In this document: piece by piece, positions 36,345 to 45,992 of the stretch
How positions within the stretch are numbered: position 1 is the stretch's first letter
Layout of the letters: the number at the start of each line of letters is the position of its first letter
Assembly (NCBI GenBank): GCA_036674765.1
Contig: JARVKI010000010.1
Location: 615,014 to 679,013, forward strand
Reading direction: 5' to 3'
DNA: 64,000 bases
Source of the DNA: Seiridium cupressi
Lineage: Eukaryota > Ascomycota > Sordariomycetes > Amphisphaeriales > Sporocadaceae
Made by a program: the position numbers and the translations under genes
Notes under the pieces: model-generated
Seen by the model: the letters and a program-made list of their open reading frames with translations, nothing else
The model's database searches: none
What the model was told of the DNA's origin: nothing

Positions 36345-36455
36345 CTAATATGTATCACCAACAACGTTGAAGTCGACTTCATCCGGGCTCTTGATGCTGC
36401 GCTTATATGTATCGCCCACAATACCAAAGTCAACTTCATCCGGATTCTTGATGTT
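36240..36455 (-). repeat. 57-bp tandem repeat of the precursor gene (2 clear units plus a degenerate third)
   Basis: Unit 1 spans 36455-36399, unit 2 36398-36342 and the third begins at 36341. Units 1 and 2 differ mostly by conservative substitutions (Asn/Ser, Gly/Asn, Ile/Val). The third keeps IKNPE.VD and then diverges, and it lies beyond the stop codon at 36347-36345. Confidence 0.8.
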
Positions 36456-36610
36456 TCGTTTTTCTTTCTGGCTCACAGAGTCAAAGTTGATCGTGCCTGA
36501 TTCTGTTAACTAAGAGCTTAGTGCATCATTTTGCTGTAATTCATACGGCTTGAACTTAGCGGCGCTGCGCTGGCAAGGACACCCAGCAAGAGCATAGATA
36601 TAACACGCAT
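36345..36610 (-). CDS. Repeat-containing secreted RiPP precursor peptide, dikaritin (UstA)-like
   Basis: Two exons, 36610-36547 and 36496-36345, with a 50 bp intron carrying a CTAA branch site, give 71 residues. The N-terminus MRVISMLLLGVLASAAP is a signal peptide. A 13-residue segment ends in KEKR, then a 19-residue unit (PDEVDF..., ending VGDTY then KR) and a second unit with the same layout (PDEVDF, VVGDTY) that stops exactly after its Tyr. Lys-Arg pairs are Kex2 sites; dikaritin precursors such as those of ustiloxin, phomopsin and asperipin have just this build of signal peptide plus KR-separated repeats with a Tyr-containing core. Candidate cores are FGIVGDTY and FNVVGDTY or their C-terminal part. 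The stop replaces the Lys codon of the KR present after unit 1, and a diverged third unit follows in frame. It sits between two UstYa genes, which strongly supports the call. Confidence 0.8.
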
Positions 36611-37407
36611 GTTGAGAACTTTGTTGGCCTGTTCTGACTGTGTTCGGAAAATGAGATGCACTAATATGCAGGATATATGTTGATGAGGTCTGCGTCGGAG
36701 ATTCGATAGGATGGAAAGCTAGCTTAATATACATATTTTCCCACTACATACATACGCCCAAAGGAACAAGCTAGATGGTTGGGGGCCTGATGTGAGCCAA
36801 AGTGAGATCTCAGTGAGATGCTTGTTCCATATACCCCGTGGAACCAACGTTGCGCCAACTAGAAAGTGCATCCACCCGGCACACCCATGCATAAAAACTC
36901 TTGCATAGCGCTGATTCCTTTTATTGGAATGACGTTTCAATGGATAGCAGTGTAACGGACGTCCTACGCTGACGTGCAAGACACGTTGGTGGCAAATCCG
37001 GATGCCTTCTTTTTAGCATGACTGTTGATCATGCCAATGGGGGCAACACAGGGTCGCATCTTACATCTCCGGACTTGGTTTCGAGTCTTGGCAAAATGGG
37101 TCACTAGGCTTTCGCCCTTCCCTTGATGTCGGCTAAAAGCTTGCTGTGGTGTACGCTCGACATGGAGTCTGCAGCAGTAGACAGTTCTTGCGAATTAGAA
37201 ACATTCTCATTGCCAACACGTACGGGTTAAGTAGACGACGTTGTAGTATGATTTACCTGTCAACTCCTATTGAAGAAAATTATCATATAGGGATTATAAA
37301 AGTTTGCCCTCTGAGCTTGCATAGCAAGCCCTAGTATCAGCTCCCTACAATAATATCTATGCATCGTTGTTTTTCCGGATTATTTCGGTTTCGTCCCGCT
37401 ATTGTAA
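36611..37407. other. Precursor gene promoter region / UstYa copy 2 downstream region
   Basis: About 800 bp, no supported gene. Short open frames on both strands lack recognisable motifs. Confidence 0.4.
36723..36731 (-). promoter_or_regulatory. TATA-like element before the precursor gene
   Basis: On the minus strand the string tatattaa lies about 115 bp upstream of the precursor ATG at 36610. Its distance is suitable for a TATA box; support is positional only. Confidence 0.3.
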
Positions 37408-38285
37408 TTACATCGCGGGATTGAGGTCTAGGCTCTGTAGAATGACCGCCCCGTAGTCAATAGGTTTAACACCATCCTCGCCGTTTTCTCTACAAACCCC
37501 AAAGTGATCTCCGAGCGGAATATCCGCAACCCTATCTCGGTAACACGCCGTATTATCAGCAGCCCAAGCACGTAGCTGGTTCAAGTCTTTACATTGATGG
37601 AGCTGCCCGTCGCCGGCGGTATGGTCGCCAAACGAGTATAGCGGCGTGTTGTCTGCGTTACACTGCACGTTCTGCCGGAGGGCATCGAAGCAATGGTCGA
37701 CGTGCGATCCGGGGTGATAGGTGAATGGCTTCCCATCAACTGCTTCCCAGAATGTCAATCGCATTATGCGCTACCTGGTTAGTATTTCTTGATCATCGTT
37801 CGTGCATCTGAGACATACTATGCAGTGGAGCAGATGGTATGCTTCAAGAAGGTATACAGCCTTCGTTTTGTCGCCTGGGTAGTAGCCGCTCAGCGGCCAG
37901 CCCAGTGCCGCTGCCCATTCTCGGTCCACGCTCACGATGCCGTGCGCTGGGTTGATTTCATCCCAGAGGCTGTTGGCATCGGAGCGGTTTACGGGGCTGT
38001 ACGCTGTATTCCACCAAAAACGCTTATAGATGGTGTTGAGTTCATCAGTTTGGGCTGTTTGTCAGTTAACAATTGGGTTTTCGAAGCGAAAGGCATACCT
38101 AGTTCGGGTGGAGACCGTTCTCGTTGCATCCAGAAAGGCCAGCTCAGTGAGAGGAAGTTTGTCACCAGCAGCAGAGTTATCCCGTACGTAACCCATCGTC
38201 TTCGCAGCCGTCTATGGTTTGTGCACTGCTCTTCCCCGGAGCAAAGGTGTTCCGAGTGTTCGAATAAAGGCTGATAAGAAGCCAT
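37408..38285 (-). CDS. UstYa-like (DUF3328) oxidase, copy 2, intact
   Basis: Three exons, 38285-38099, 38054-37819 and 37770-37408, with short introns of 44 and 48 bp, give 261 residues, a normal length. After a cytosolic N-terminus with RRLRRRW there is one membrane anchor (VTYGITLLLVTNFLSLSWPF). The luminal part carries NRSDANSLWDEINPAHGIVS and the two signature motifs HLLHC (interrupted by the second intron, continuing IRIMRLTFWEAV) and HVDHC followed by FDALRQNVQCNADN. The His/Cys motifs are essential in characterised UstYa proteins, which form oxidative cross-links in ribosomal peptides such as ustiloxins, asperipin and phomopsins. It is divergent from the tyrosinase gene, sharing about 550 bp of promoter, and next to the precursor. 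Its probable job is cyclisation of the Tyr-containing core. Confidence 0.88.
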
Positions 38286-38838
38286 GGTGGAAATATTCCA
38301 AGTCGGGGAGTAACGATGAGAAATTTAGGGTTTTCAGAAGCGTCGAAAGAACAGGAACACGCTAAATGCGGGAGGTATCAGAAGTTGTATTGTCGCGCTT
38401 CTGTAAGGTACTGAGCGTGGTGGCTGATACTGTGAGATCGACTAGGGCCTGCAGCTTAACAAAAAGGGGTCCTTACGTGGACGGCGTGGGCTTATTGGTT
38501 CGTCTCTACTGACTGATAGTGTGGTTGATCATCTCCCAAAATCTTATCACTTTCCGTCATATGCTACATACTCAAACTCCAAGCTGTCCTGCATGGGCCA
38601 AAAATATTGCACTATTAATCGGAATATTGATCTGTCATACGAAGAGAGGAACGACAGGACATCCTCTCCAGACCAGACGTAATAGTTTGAGTACCCTCCG
38701 CCCCCTTACGACGTCAGAGATTTGGTACATTTCCTACAGGAAAGAGTTGTGCAGCGACGACGCTTCTCGCCTACTTCGCCTCGCAAGTACTCACTTCGTA
38801 ATTGCTATTTTTTCAGTACCTCTGACTTCGTAATTGGA
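38286..38838. promoter_or_regulatory. Shared divergent promoter, UstYa copy 2 / tyrosinase
   Basis: 553 bp between two divergently transcribed cluster genes; coordinated expression is likely by position. I could not identify a specific factor site with confidence. Confidence 0.4.
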
Positions 38839-39540
38839 ATGCCTTCGAGTAGTCATTTTCACGAGCACGATGAAACTAGCGCGAAGCCTCTTCTCGACAA
38901 AACAGAGGCGGATGACCCGTCCTCGTCGCTGCAGAAGCGCTATGTGGCAGCTGCCATTGCTGCCCTCGTGCTAATAGTGGCTTCACTTCTTCTCTGGGCT
39001 CTATCACGTAAAATTGAGAGTAGCAACAACGACGGAGTATGTAGGCAGCCCGCTGTCCGTCGCGAATGGCGGGCGCTTGGCAGTCTAGAGCGCCTTGAGT
39101 ATCTTCGCGCAGTCAAGTGCCTATCATCCATCCCCTCATCCGTCTGTAACGGAACTCTGCATGATGAATTCGCATATATTCACAGCAAAATTGGCAACTA
39201 TTGTACGTATTGGGATCTTCTCCTTCGACAGCTTTGCTAACCTGACAAAGCTCATGAAACAGCCACATTCCTGCCGTGGCATCGATACTTTATACATATC
39301 TACGAGAACACGTTGAAGCAAAGATGCCAATATGAGGGAACTCTTCCGTGAGTAGTGTTCCGCAAACTTCTGATTACGATCTAAGATGGTATTAGATACT
39401 GGGATTGGACGCGCGATTGGGCGAATTTGACCCAGGCACCAGTATGGAATGCTACGGAAGGGTTCGGGGGCAACGGCAACACAGATCTGCCCATCACTGT
39501 AGGCGATGGTTTGTGTCGGGAGGTTCGTGGGACTCTCTAA
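38839..39540 (+). pseudogene. UstQ-like tyrosinase, C-terminally truncated (CuB site missing)
   Basis: Three exons, 38839-39202, 39251-39347 and 39396-39540, with introns of 48 and 48 bp, give 201 residues against roughly twice that in the family. An N-terminal anchor (VAAAIAALVLIVASLLLWAL) is followed by REWRALGSLERLEYLRAVKCL and the CuA site: HDEFAYIH, then YSH formed by the first splice, then FLPWHRYFIHIYE. After that come YWDWTRDW and GFGGNGN. The frame stops at LCREVRGTL, before the HxxxH and distal His of the CuB site. No intron restores a CuB-containing reading downstream. Tyrosinases of this group hydroxylate or oxidise Tyr in dikaritin cores. A one-copper remnant should be inactive as an oxidase, so it is probably a pseudogene unless a partner supplies the rest. 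Confidence 0.75.
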
Positions 39541-39892
39541 AATAGGACTGCCCCAGATGTTAAACAGATTAATTAATCAATCAGTCAATCCCAATTGCCG
39601 GCATCAGTGCACGTAGCTCATACCGGATATGTAATGATTCGCTATGGAACCAATAAGTGCCAAAACCACTGAGGTCCAGGTTAAAAGAAATATTCGTGTC
39701 GGAGTTCTTGTCATATCTGTCCTTGACATCCAACATATTCGAATTGAACTTTTACAATATCGACGATAACTCAGCGCGCCGAATGATCTCTTCCACCGGA
39801 AAAGCATCAGTCGAGGATGTAATTCACAGGAAGCAACGATTAGTCCAATGCTCTCGTAGTGTGAATTGAGATTTATCTATATTTCTGTCTTG
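39541..39892. other. Convergent spacer with a minus-strand coding-like fragment
   Basis: Between the tyrosinase stop and the P450 stop. On the minus strand, about 39755-39590, a frame reads with coding-like composition and contains FNLDLSGFGTYWFHSES. This weakly resembles the GTYWYHSH copper segment of multicopper oxidases, but the His pair is not conserved. It may be a gene remnant; confidence is low. Confidence 0.2.
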
Positions 39893-41560
39893 CTATTCGG
39901 TCTGGGCTCCGGGAAGAGCGCCAGCAGAAACGTTCTGGCCCCCATGTTGATTGCCACGCCACTCGGCCTCCTTTCCCCTGTTGGTGATGACGAAATACAT
40001 ATCTGTATGGATTGTGAATCCGACACACTGCTCATTGAAAGGCTTCGCTAAGCTGTAAGGCTGGAGATTGTACTTCCAGAGTGTCTCGAAAACGCCTTTC
40101 TGGAGCTCCATCATTGCAACCCCTCGACCTAGACACCCGAATCTACCATACCCAAATGCCAGTCCTACCGTTTCCGTCATCAGAGTTATCCTATCGGCCT
40201 CTGCAGTGCTTGTATTTGCGGGTAGCCATCGTTCAGGCCTGAAGACTTCGCAGTCGTCTCCGAATATCTCAGCGCGTCTCATAAGTCCCCAGCTGTTCTG
40301 AGCAATCTGCGTGCCACTTGGAGCGAAGCACTCCCGACCATCTACCGAGATCTTGGTGCCTCCCGGTGGCACTTGTTTTGCGAGCAGACCAGTAACGGGT
40401 GGGTATACCCGTAAACCTTCTTTGATGCAAGCTTGTAAGTACGGTAGTTGACGCGCTTCTGAATCGCGAACTACAGGTCGGCTTATTCGACCGGCATTGA
40501 TTTCCCGTGCGATCTCATCCAACAGCCTAGAGAGCACCCTTGGAGTCGTGCTAATGAAATGCAAGGTCACTCTTAACGCAGAAGCGGTGCTATCGGAACC
40601 AGCAGTGATCTGCGTCAGTGTCTCCGATTCGAGCTGCTTTTGCGTCAAGCCGTGGTTGATGAACGACCCAAGCATATCCTTTCGCTCAATAGGCTTATCT
40701 CCGAATCGCTCTCTGACTCGATCGCTAGCGAAGCCCATCACGCGCCCCAGGCCACGCTTGTCTGTCGACTTGGGTAATGCTGCCTTGATCGCCGGAATAT
40801 TCATGAGCTGGGTAAGCTCTATGTAGACTCCAAAGACGATGATGGCTGGCAAGAATTGGGCCAGGTTCTCCAGATATCCGAAAGGATCATCGTCCATGCT
40901 CAAGAAGCCGAAGGCCTGGCCGAATGCGATCTGTGAAATGGTGTCAAGTGTGAAGAATGCCGTGATTCGCGACAAGTCGACAGTTCTGAACTCGTTACGC
41001 TCAGGCGACGTAAGGTACTTCTCGTCTATCAGCTTGAACATGTCTAAAAGCTTGTTGTCAATGTCATCCTCCATGTGCTGATTCTCTTTGCCGGAATATC
41101 CCGATGTCATTCGTTTCCGCAAGTCTGCGTGCTTATCTTCATCAACATGGCTGGTGATGTTGTCGACCTCGGGGTGAAGCTTAAGCGCCCCATACCAGAT
41201 GCCACGGGTAAAGTCTGAGCGGACTGCGTTCATGCGACGAAGTAAGTGCGGGTCATTCGTAATGAGCATTCTTGGACCAATGCGGGCAGTTGATCCTGTC
41301 AAGGTTGGTGTAAGTTCTGCCGAGGAGCACCGAGTCTGTGACGACTTACCATAGTCTTTGTTGAGCTGCGTGAATCGCTTGTTCATCTCCCCAGAGCCTT
41401 GCGTGTTGAGAAGCCATAGTCGAGACCAGCCCGAGGACCAATGGCCCTTGAAATCACCAAGAGCCCGATTTCTCTTGATGAGCCTTCGTGCAAGCCAGGT
41501 GAACAACACAACCCCAACTAACGCAAGTGCAGACGCTTGCGTAATCACGGGCGCACGCAT
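39893..41560 (-). CDS. Cytochrome P450 monooxygenase (RiPP-cluster candidate)
   Basis: Two exons, 41560-41350 and 41295-39893, with a 54 bp intron, give 537 residues. The N-terminal anchor is ALALVGVVLFTWLARRLIKR. Hallmarks are all present: I-helix ITAGSDSTASALR with the acid-Thr pair, the ExxR of KEGLRVYPPV, the PERW region, and the haem loop FGYGRFGCLGRG with the Cys ligand. The style (pisatin demethylase/benzoate hydroxylase-like fungal P450) is common in secondary metabolism. Ustiloxin and related clusters also contain a P450. It converges on the truncated tyrosinase. Its substrate is unknown; oxidation of the cyclic peptide is the simplest contextual reading. Confidence 0.9.
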   Translation of the reverse strand: MRAPVITQASALALVGVVLFTWLARRLIKRNRALGDFKGHWSSGWSRLWLLNTQGSGEMNKRFTQLNKDYGKSSQTRCSSAELTPTLTGSTARIGPRMLITNDPHLLRRMNAVRSDFTRGIWYGALKLHPEVDNITSHVDEDKHADLRKRMTSGYSGKENQHMEDDIDNKLLDMFKLIDEKYLTSPERNEFRTVDLSRITAFFTLDTISQIAFGQAFGFLSMDDDPFGYLENLAQFLPAIIVFGVYIELTQLMNIPAIKAALPKSTDKRGLGRVMGFASDRVRERFGDKPIERKDMLGSFINHGLTQKQLESETLTQITAGSDSTASALRVTLHFISTTPRVLSRLLDEIAREINAGRISRPVVRDSEARQLPYLQACIKEGLRVYPPVTGLLAKQVPPGGTKISVDGRECFAPSGTQIAQNSWGLMRRAEIFGDDCEVFRPERWLPANTSTAEADRITLMTETVGLAFGYGRFGCLGRGVAMMELQKGVFETLWKYNLQPYSLAKPFNEQCVGFTIHTDMYFVITNRGKEAEWRGNQHGGQNVSAGALPGAQTE

Positions 41561-42796
41561 GATGCAAGGTGAGATAGCCTTATACAGCGTGCAATGCCGA
41601 GCAGTGTCTGTATATTCTAAACGTCGTCAGAGTACATGTAGGTTGAGATGATTCGTTCAATCTGCCCATTGCGATCAACAAGACTTCATTCATTCAAGCA
41701 TCTGACGCAGTTTGACTATCTGACTGGTGACGGTGATTGGGAGTGGGGTATCGCCGTGATTGTATCCTGGTCTGCCTTGGATGGGCTTCTCTCCCCGCTT
41801 TCTAACCCCCTTCGGAGTTACAGAGGTTTTTTCATATCGATAATATCTCGCAGCAAGTGACATAAGTAGCACCGTATTATATCGAGCGAGGAAAACCCAG
41901 GAAACATGACGGCTTCCTTGAAGGCAGGCAGCCAGCACATATTAATATCTATTCGCTCCCTACGAATTGGCGTGAATCCAGTGGCTCGGCGTGGACTCAC
42001 TCCACTACATAACCTAGTGTACCGCCTGCGTAGGGTGGCACTTCATGTGCGGTACCCTCTAGCACACTGGCCAGGATGAATTAGCTACCATACTCGGTTC
42101 AAAGTTGGAAACGCTGTTTTAGTACCAGAGTTGAACAACAATAATCCGTATTCCTTCTTCTCGGAACTCTGAGGCAGGGAAACAGGAGTGACATCACGTG
42201 ACTCGGGCTGCACTACAAGGATAAGAGCCCAGCTACATTTAGGCAGAGAGGCCGCCATAGTGGAGCCTCATCCTTCCATTACTCTCGACGAAACTCGGCC
42301 ACTCAATATGAGCTAGTCAAACTGGCTATTGCTTAAATCTGCCTGATGAGGCGCCTCGTTCTCCGCACGCTAGACAGTTCAGGAGCCTTTGCCATAATCT
42401 CACTGGCTCTGTTGTCCGACGTGCATGACTTTCCAGGCGTTAGGACATGACCGCATCCTATTAGACAGTCCAAACCTGCACTTCTCGTCTCGCCGATCCT
42501 GCGAATTATGAGTCACTGATATACTCAGTTCCGGCTGCATAGTTGACGAACGAACTAGCCATGGCGATCTTTAGGGCTGATCGCCTTGACTGCCTACTGT
42601 TGCCTATTATGGATCACTGTCTCAGTAAGGTACAAATAGGAGTGATAGTTCGTACCGAAACCTCTCTCTAAAATCCTTAATCTTCATCTCTCTATTTATT
42701 CATCTACGCCATATCTCCCTTGGACGTATCTCTTGCTCGTCTTCATCCGTTCTTGATTCATTCTTTCGCCCGTTTCTTCTTCAGATTCTCACTACA
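41561..42796. other. Divergent intergenic region, P450 / AAA ATPase
   Basis: 1.2 kb without a gene. The last 130 bp before 42797 is strongly pyrimidine-rich on the plus strand (ctctctctaaaatcc..., ctctctatttattc), a common feature of actively expressed fungal promoters. Confidence 0.45.
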
Positions 42797-45628
42797 ATGG
42801 CTCGAACAAAGCAGACTCTTCGCGATGGGAGAGGTAAACTCTCTGGGCGGAACCCTAATATTGCACGTAGGAACGCTCGCCATTATGACGATGACGATGA
42901 CTACATGAAGGCGCAGAAGAAAGCAGAGCGTCGCGAGAGGATCTTGGCAGATCGGCGTCGTGTCGAGGCCAAATGGCGTCCCAAGATCCCGGAAGCCAAG
43001 AAGGTCAACTTCGAAGAATTCAAGAACCACTTCCAAGAAGTTGATAAGCCCGAATACGCCATTGAGGTCTTGATGGCGGCTCCTAATCTGCAGGCCCAGA
43101 TCAGACGAGAGCAAGGACTTCGTCGCAAGGAAGACGCCGCTCGCCTCCGGGAGAGTTGGATGCACAGTTACGGTTACACCACCCGCTACGAATCTCAGCC
43201 AAAGAAGGCAGCCGAGGAGAGGGCGAAGAGGGAGAAGAGGAGCGATGCGTCTCAAGCCTCAGGGTCACAGATCCAACGTGTCCGCATCCAGTCGCAGCCC
43301 GTCCTTGGCCATCTCACTTCATTGCTTAACGAATCCTACAAACGGTCTGCGCCGCGTACTTTCGTCCGCCCTTTCAAGGCTCTGGTCTACTTTCAGCCCA
43401 AGATGAAGGCAATCTTGTCTACCCTGGAGGAGAAGTGGGGCGACGTCGAGGACTTGGACGATGTTTCTGGCAAGGGCACTGACACACTTGAGGATGTTGA
43501 CGTCATTGAGAGGCCCGCTGGCTCTACAGGATCATTTCCAGCGGAAGAGAACGGCGAAGGAACCCAAGTCATCGAGGAAGATGACGACGATGACAATGAG
43601 TCCGTCCAATCGGTCGATTCCAATGCCGAGGACATCGATACAGTCATGGACAGCACCGAAGCACTGCGAGACATGCGCTGCTACGTCGACTTTGTAGACA
43701 AGGAGATTATGCCTCTCTATAATCAGTTTGATGGGAAGACTGCTACGAAGGTCAAGTTTGACGACCTTTGGGCCTTATTTCGCCCAGGTGACTTGCTATA
43801 CATGCCTGCGGCCGGTGAGTCCGGTGGTCGCTATCACGAAGTGTGGCGAATTTACAGGGTAGAGACTCCCGAAGTCGACATTTCGTATCCTCAGTCGGGT
43901 TGGGAGTTCTTCGCCGATGAGTTCCAGGAGACCAAAACCGAGGGCTTCAAGATCTATGCCTACTATGTTGACCATGATGGTACGGGTTTTGGTGCCGTCC
44001 GCCACACATTCGAGATTGAGTCATTCCCAGGCGAACGAGCTGTGGAAAGCCTCGAGGTTTTCCCCATCCGGTACTGGGATGACCACGAGAATGTTCTCAA
44101 AACTCTCAAAAACCAGGGGCGCAGTTTCCAAAGGTTCCTTGAAGCCAGTGATCGCCATCAGTCATATTCCGCTTGGACTTTGACGCGTAACCCGCCCTAT
44201 GATACGGACGAAGCAGACAATGAGATCCTAAGGGACGAGAACGGCGACAAGATGCGTCATCCTCAGTTCGTTGAAAGCGATGTCATTGTGGACATGACAG
44301 AGGCCTACCAGAGAAACCCTGACTGGCGGCCTGAGTTCCACACCCCATCACTGACCAAGTCCATCCTCTATAACGCGGTAGAGGACAGCATGCCCGTTCA
44401 GCAGTGGTTTGATGGCGCCCGCAGCGAACTCGCATTCTCTAGTACTGAGATTGTCCAGGTACTCGATGGAGTCGAGACCTGGCAGCGTCGCGAGAACCTC
44501 AACGCGGACCATTTCTTGCGCCAGAGGGTTCGAGGAACCCGTCGCTACGAGAAGGAGCCTAGTGCATTGGAGCTCCGTGAGGAGGATCTCGTGCTGCTGC
44601 CCAAGCGTATGTTTGGTTACGCTTTGCGCGAGCGGCGATTCGTACCTATCAATGTCAACTTCTTGCAGCCCATCCGGCGCGAGCAAGGCGTCTTTGAGAG
44701 TTTGAGCATCCTCAAAGACTATAAAGATATCGTACGCGGCCTTGTGGTCTCACACTTTCAGAAGAAGGTACTTGAGCGTCGCTATGCCGAGGTTCCGACC
44801 GAGGGACCTGGCCAGGACTTGATCCAGGGCAAGGGTCGAGGCTTGGTAGTTCTCTTACATGGAGTTCCTGGCGTAGGCAAGACGGCGACCGCTGAGGCTG
44901 TAGCCATGGAGAATCGCAAACCCCTCTTTGTCATTACCTGCGGTGACCTTGGTCTGACACCGTCCGAGGTCGAGTCTTCGTTGACCAACGTTTTCCGCCT
45001 GGCACATCTCTGGGACTGTGTGCTCTTGCTTGATGAAGCTGATGTATTCCTCACCCAAAGATCCAAGGACGACATGAACCGCAATGCCCTTGTCTCGGTA
45101 TTCCTGCGCGTGCTGGAATACTACAACGGCCTGCTATTCCTGACGACCAACCGCGTGGGCAGCATCGACGAGGCCTTCAAGTCACGCATCCACATGTCCT
45201 TGTACTACCCGCCACTCGACAAGACCCAGACGCGTGATATCTTCCGCCTCAATATCACCAAACTGCGCGAAATCGAGGCACAGCGCTGCAACATGACTGG
45301 CGACAACCCCCTCGTGATCAAGGATGATGAGATCTTGGCGTTCGCACAGAAGCACTACGAAGACAACGCCCGTCTCACGGCCTGCTGGAATGGCCGTCAG
45401 ATCCGCAACGCCTTCCAAGTCGCGTCGAGCCTGGCGCATTACAAGTATGCCGACGATGTCAAAGCGGCGCGTAGTCGAGGTAAGGCGCCCCCTGCTGCTC
45501 CCGTGCTGGATCGCACTCTATTTGAGAAGGTTCAGATGTCGACTGTGAGCTTCGACAAGCATATGCAGGAAAGCAGAGGATTCGATGTGGAGCTGCCCAT
45601 GAGGAACACTTTCGACAAGTTGCATTGA
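42797..45628 (+). CDS. AAA+ ATPase with histone H3-like N-terminus
   Basis: A single-exon gene of 943 residues. The N-terminus begins MARTKQT, identical to the mature histone H3 start ARTKQT after Met removal, then a basic and acidic disordered region (YDDDDDY, KKAERRER). The middle (about 290-600) contains LWALFRPGDLLYMP and FPIRYW, as in the uncharacterised central domain common to fungal AAA ATPases of this type. The C-terminal AAA+ module has Walker A HGVPGVGKTATAE (about 689), Walker B CVLLLDEADVFL (about 740), sensor 1 LFLTTNRV and an Arg finger in DEAFKSRIH. The family is widespread in fungi, membership in the Bcs1-like clade is probable, and substrates are unknown. It separates the RiPP-type and terpenoid gene groups and need not belong to either. 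Confidence 0.88.
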   Translation: MARTKQTLRDGRGKLSGRNPNIARRNARHYDDDDDYMKAQKKAERRERILADRRRVEAKWRPKIPEAKKVNFEEFKNHFQEVDKPEYAIEVLMAAPNLQAQIRREQGLRRKEDAARLRESWMHSYGYTTRYESQPKKAAEERAKREKRSDASQASGSQIQRVRIQSQPVLGHLTSLLNESYKRSAPRTFVRPFKALVYFQPKMKAILSTLEEKWGDVEDLDDVSGKGTDTLEDVDVIERPAGSTGSFPAEENGEGTQVIEEDDDDDNESVQSVDSNAEDIDTVMDSTEALRDMRCYVDFVDKEIMPLYNQFDGKTATKVKFDDLWALFRPGDLLYMPAAGESGGRYHEVWRIYRVETPEVDISYPQSGWEFFADEFQETKTEGFKIYAYYVDHDGTGFGAVRHTFEIESFPGERAVESLEVFPIRYWDDHENVLKTLKNQGRSFQRFLEASDRHQSYSAWTLTRNPPYDTDEADNEILRDENGDKMRHPQFVESDVIVDMTEAYQRNPDWRPEFHTPSLTKSILYNAVEDSMPVQQWFDGARSELAFSSTEIVQVLDGVETWQRRENLNADHFLRQRVRGTRRYEKEPSALELREEDLVLLPKRMFGYALRERRFVPINVNFLQPIRREQGVFESLSILKDYKDIVRGLVVSHFQKKVLERRYAEVPTEGPGQDLIQGKGRGLVVLLHGVPGVGKTATAEAVAMENRKPLFVITCGDLGLTPSEVESSLTNVFRLAHLWDCVLLLDEADVFLTQRSKDDMNRNALVSVFLRVLEYYNGLLFLTTNRVGSIDEAFKSRIHMSLYYPPLDKTQTRDIFRLNITKLREIEAQRCNMTGDNPLVIKDDEILAFAQKHYEDNARLTACWNGRQIRNAFQVASSLAHYKYADDVKAARSRGKAPPAAPVLDRTLFEKVQMSTVSFDKHMQESRGFDVELPMRNTFDKLH

Positions 45629-45992
45629 TTGCAAGCGTAGACTGTTCCCCGGTTATGCTTCAATCGTGTAGTTAGTGCATTCTATTTATAGCTAGGAGCT
45701 AATACATATTTTCAACGTAATTGAATAGCTTTTCTTATGAACTCATGTAGAATTGTAGGAAAAAAAGAAGAAGAAAAAGAAAGTTAAAAAGCTACTCGGG
45801 AATCTAGTATTATGTCATCTCTTCCTCAATATGCATGCACATTTTCCCATAGCAGGAGGCTTGTGTGTGCCCACGACTCATATGGTGAAACTAGGAAGTT
45901 TAGGAGATTTCACTTTTGAGCGGATCGTATTTGATATCAGTTATGTTCAACCTGTACGACAAAACTAACTTGATAGATCATAAGTATTCATG
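45629..45992. other. Convergent intergenic region, AAA ATPase / terpene cyclase
   Basis: 364 bp between two convergent 3' ends; A/T-rich with an A-rich run at 45760-45790. No gene. Confidence 0.45.

Noticed and set aside
39203..39275. Alternative downstream acceptor in the tyrosinase
   Set aside because: Using the acceptor at 39250 gives YSHETATFLPWHR with the second CuA His; the later acceptor would delete that His.
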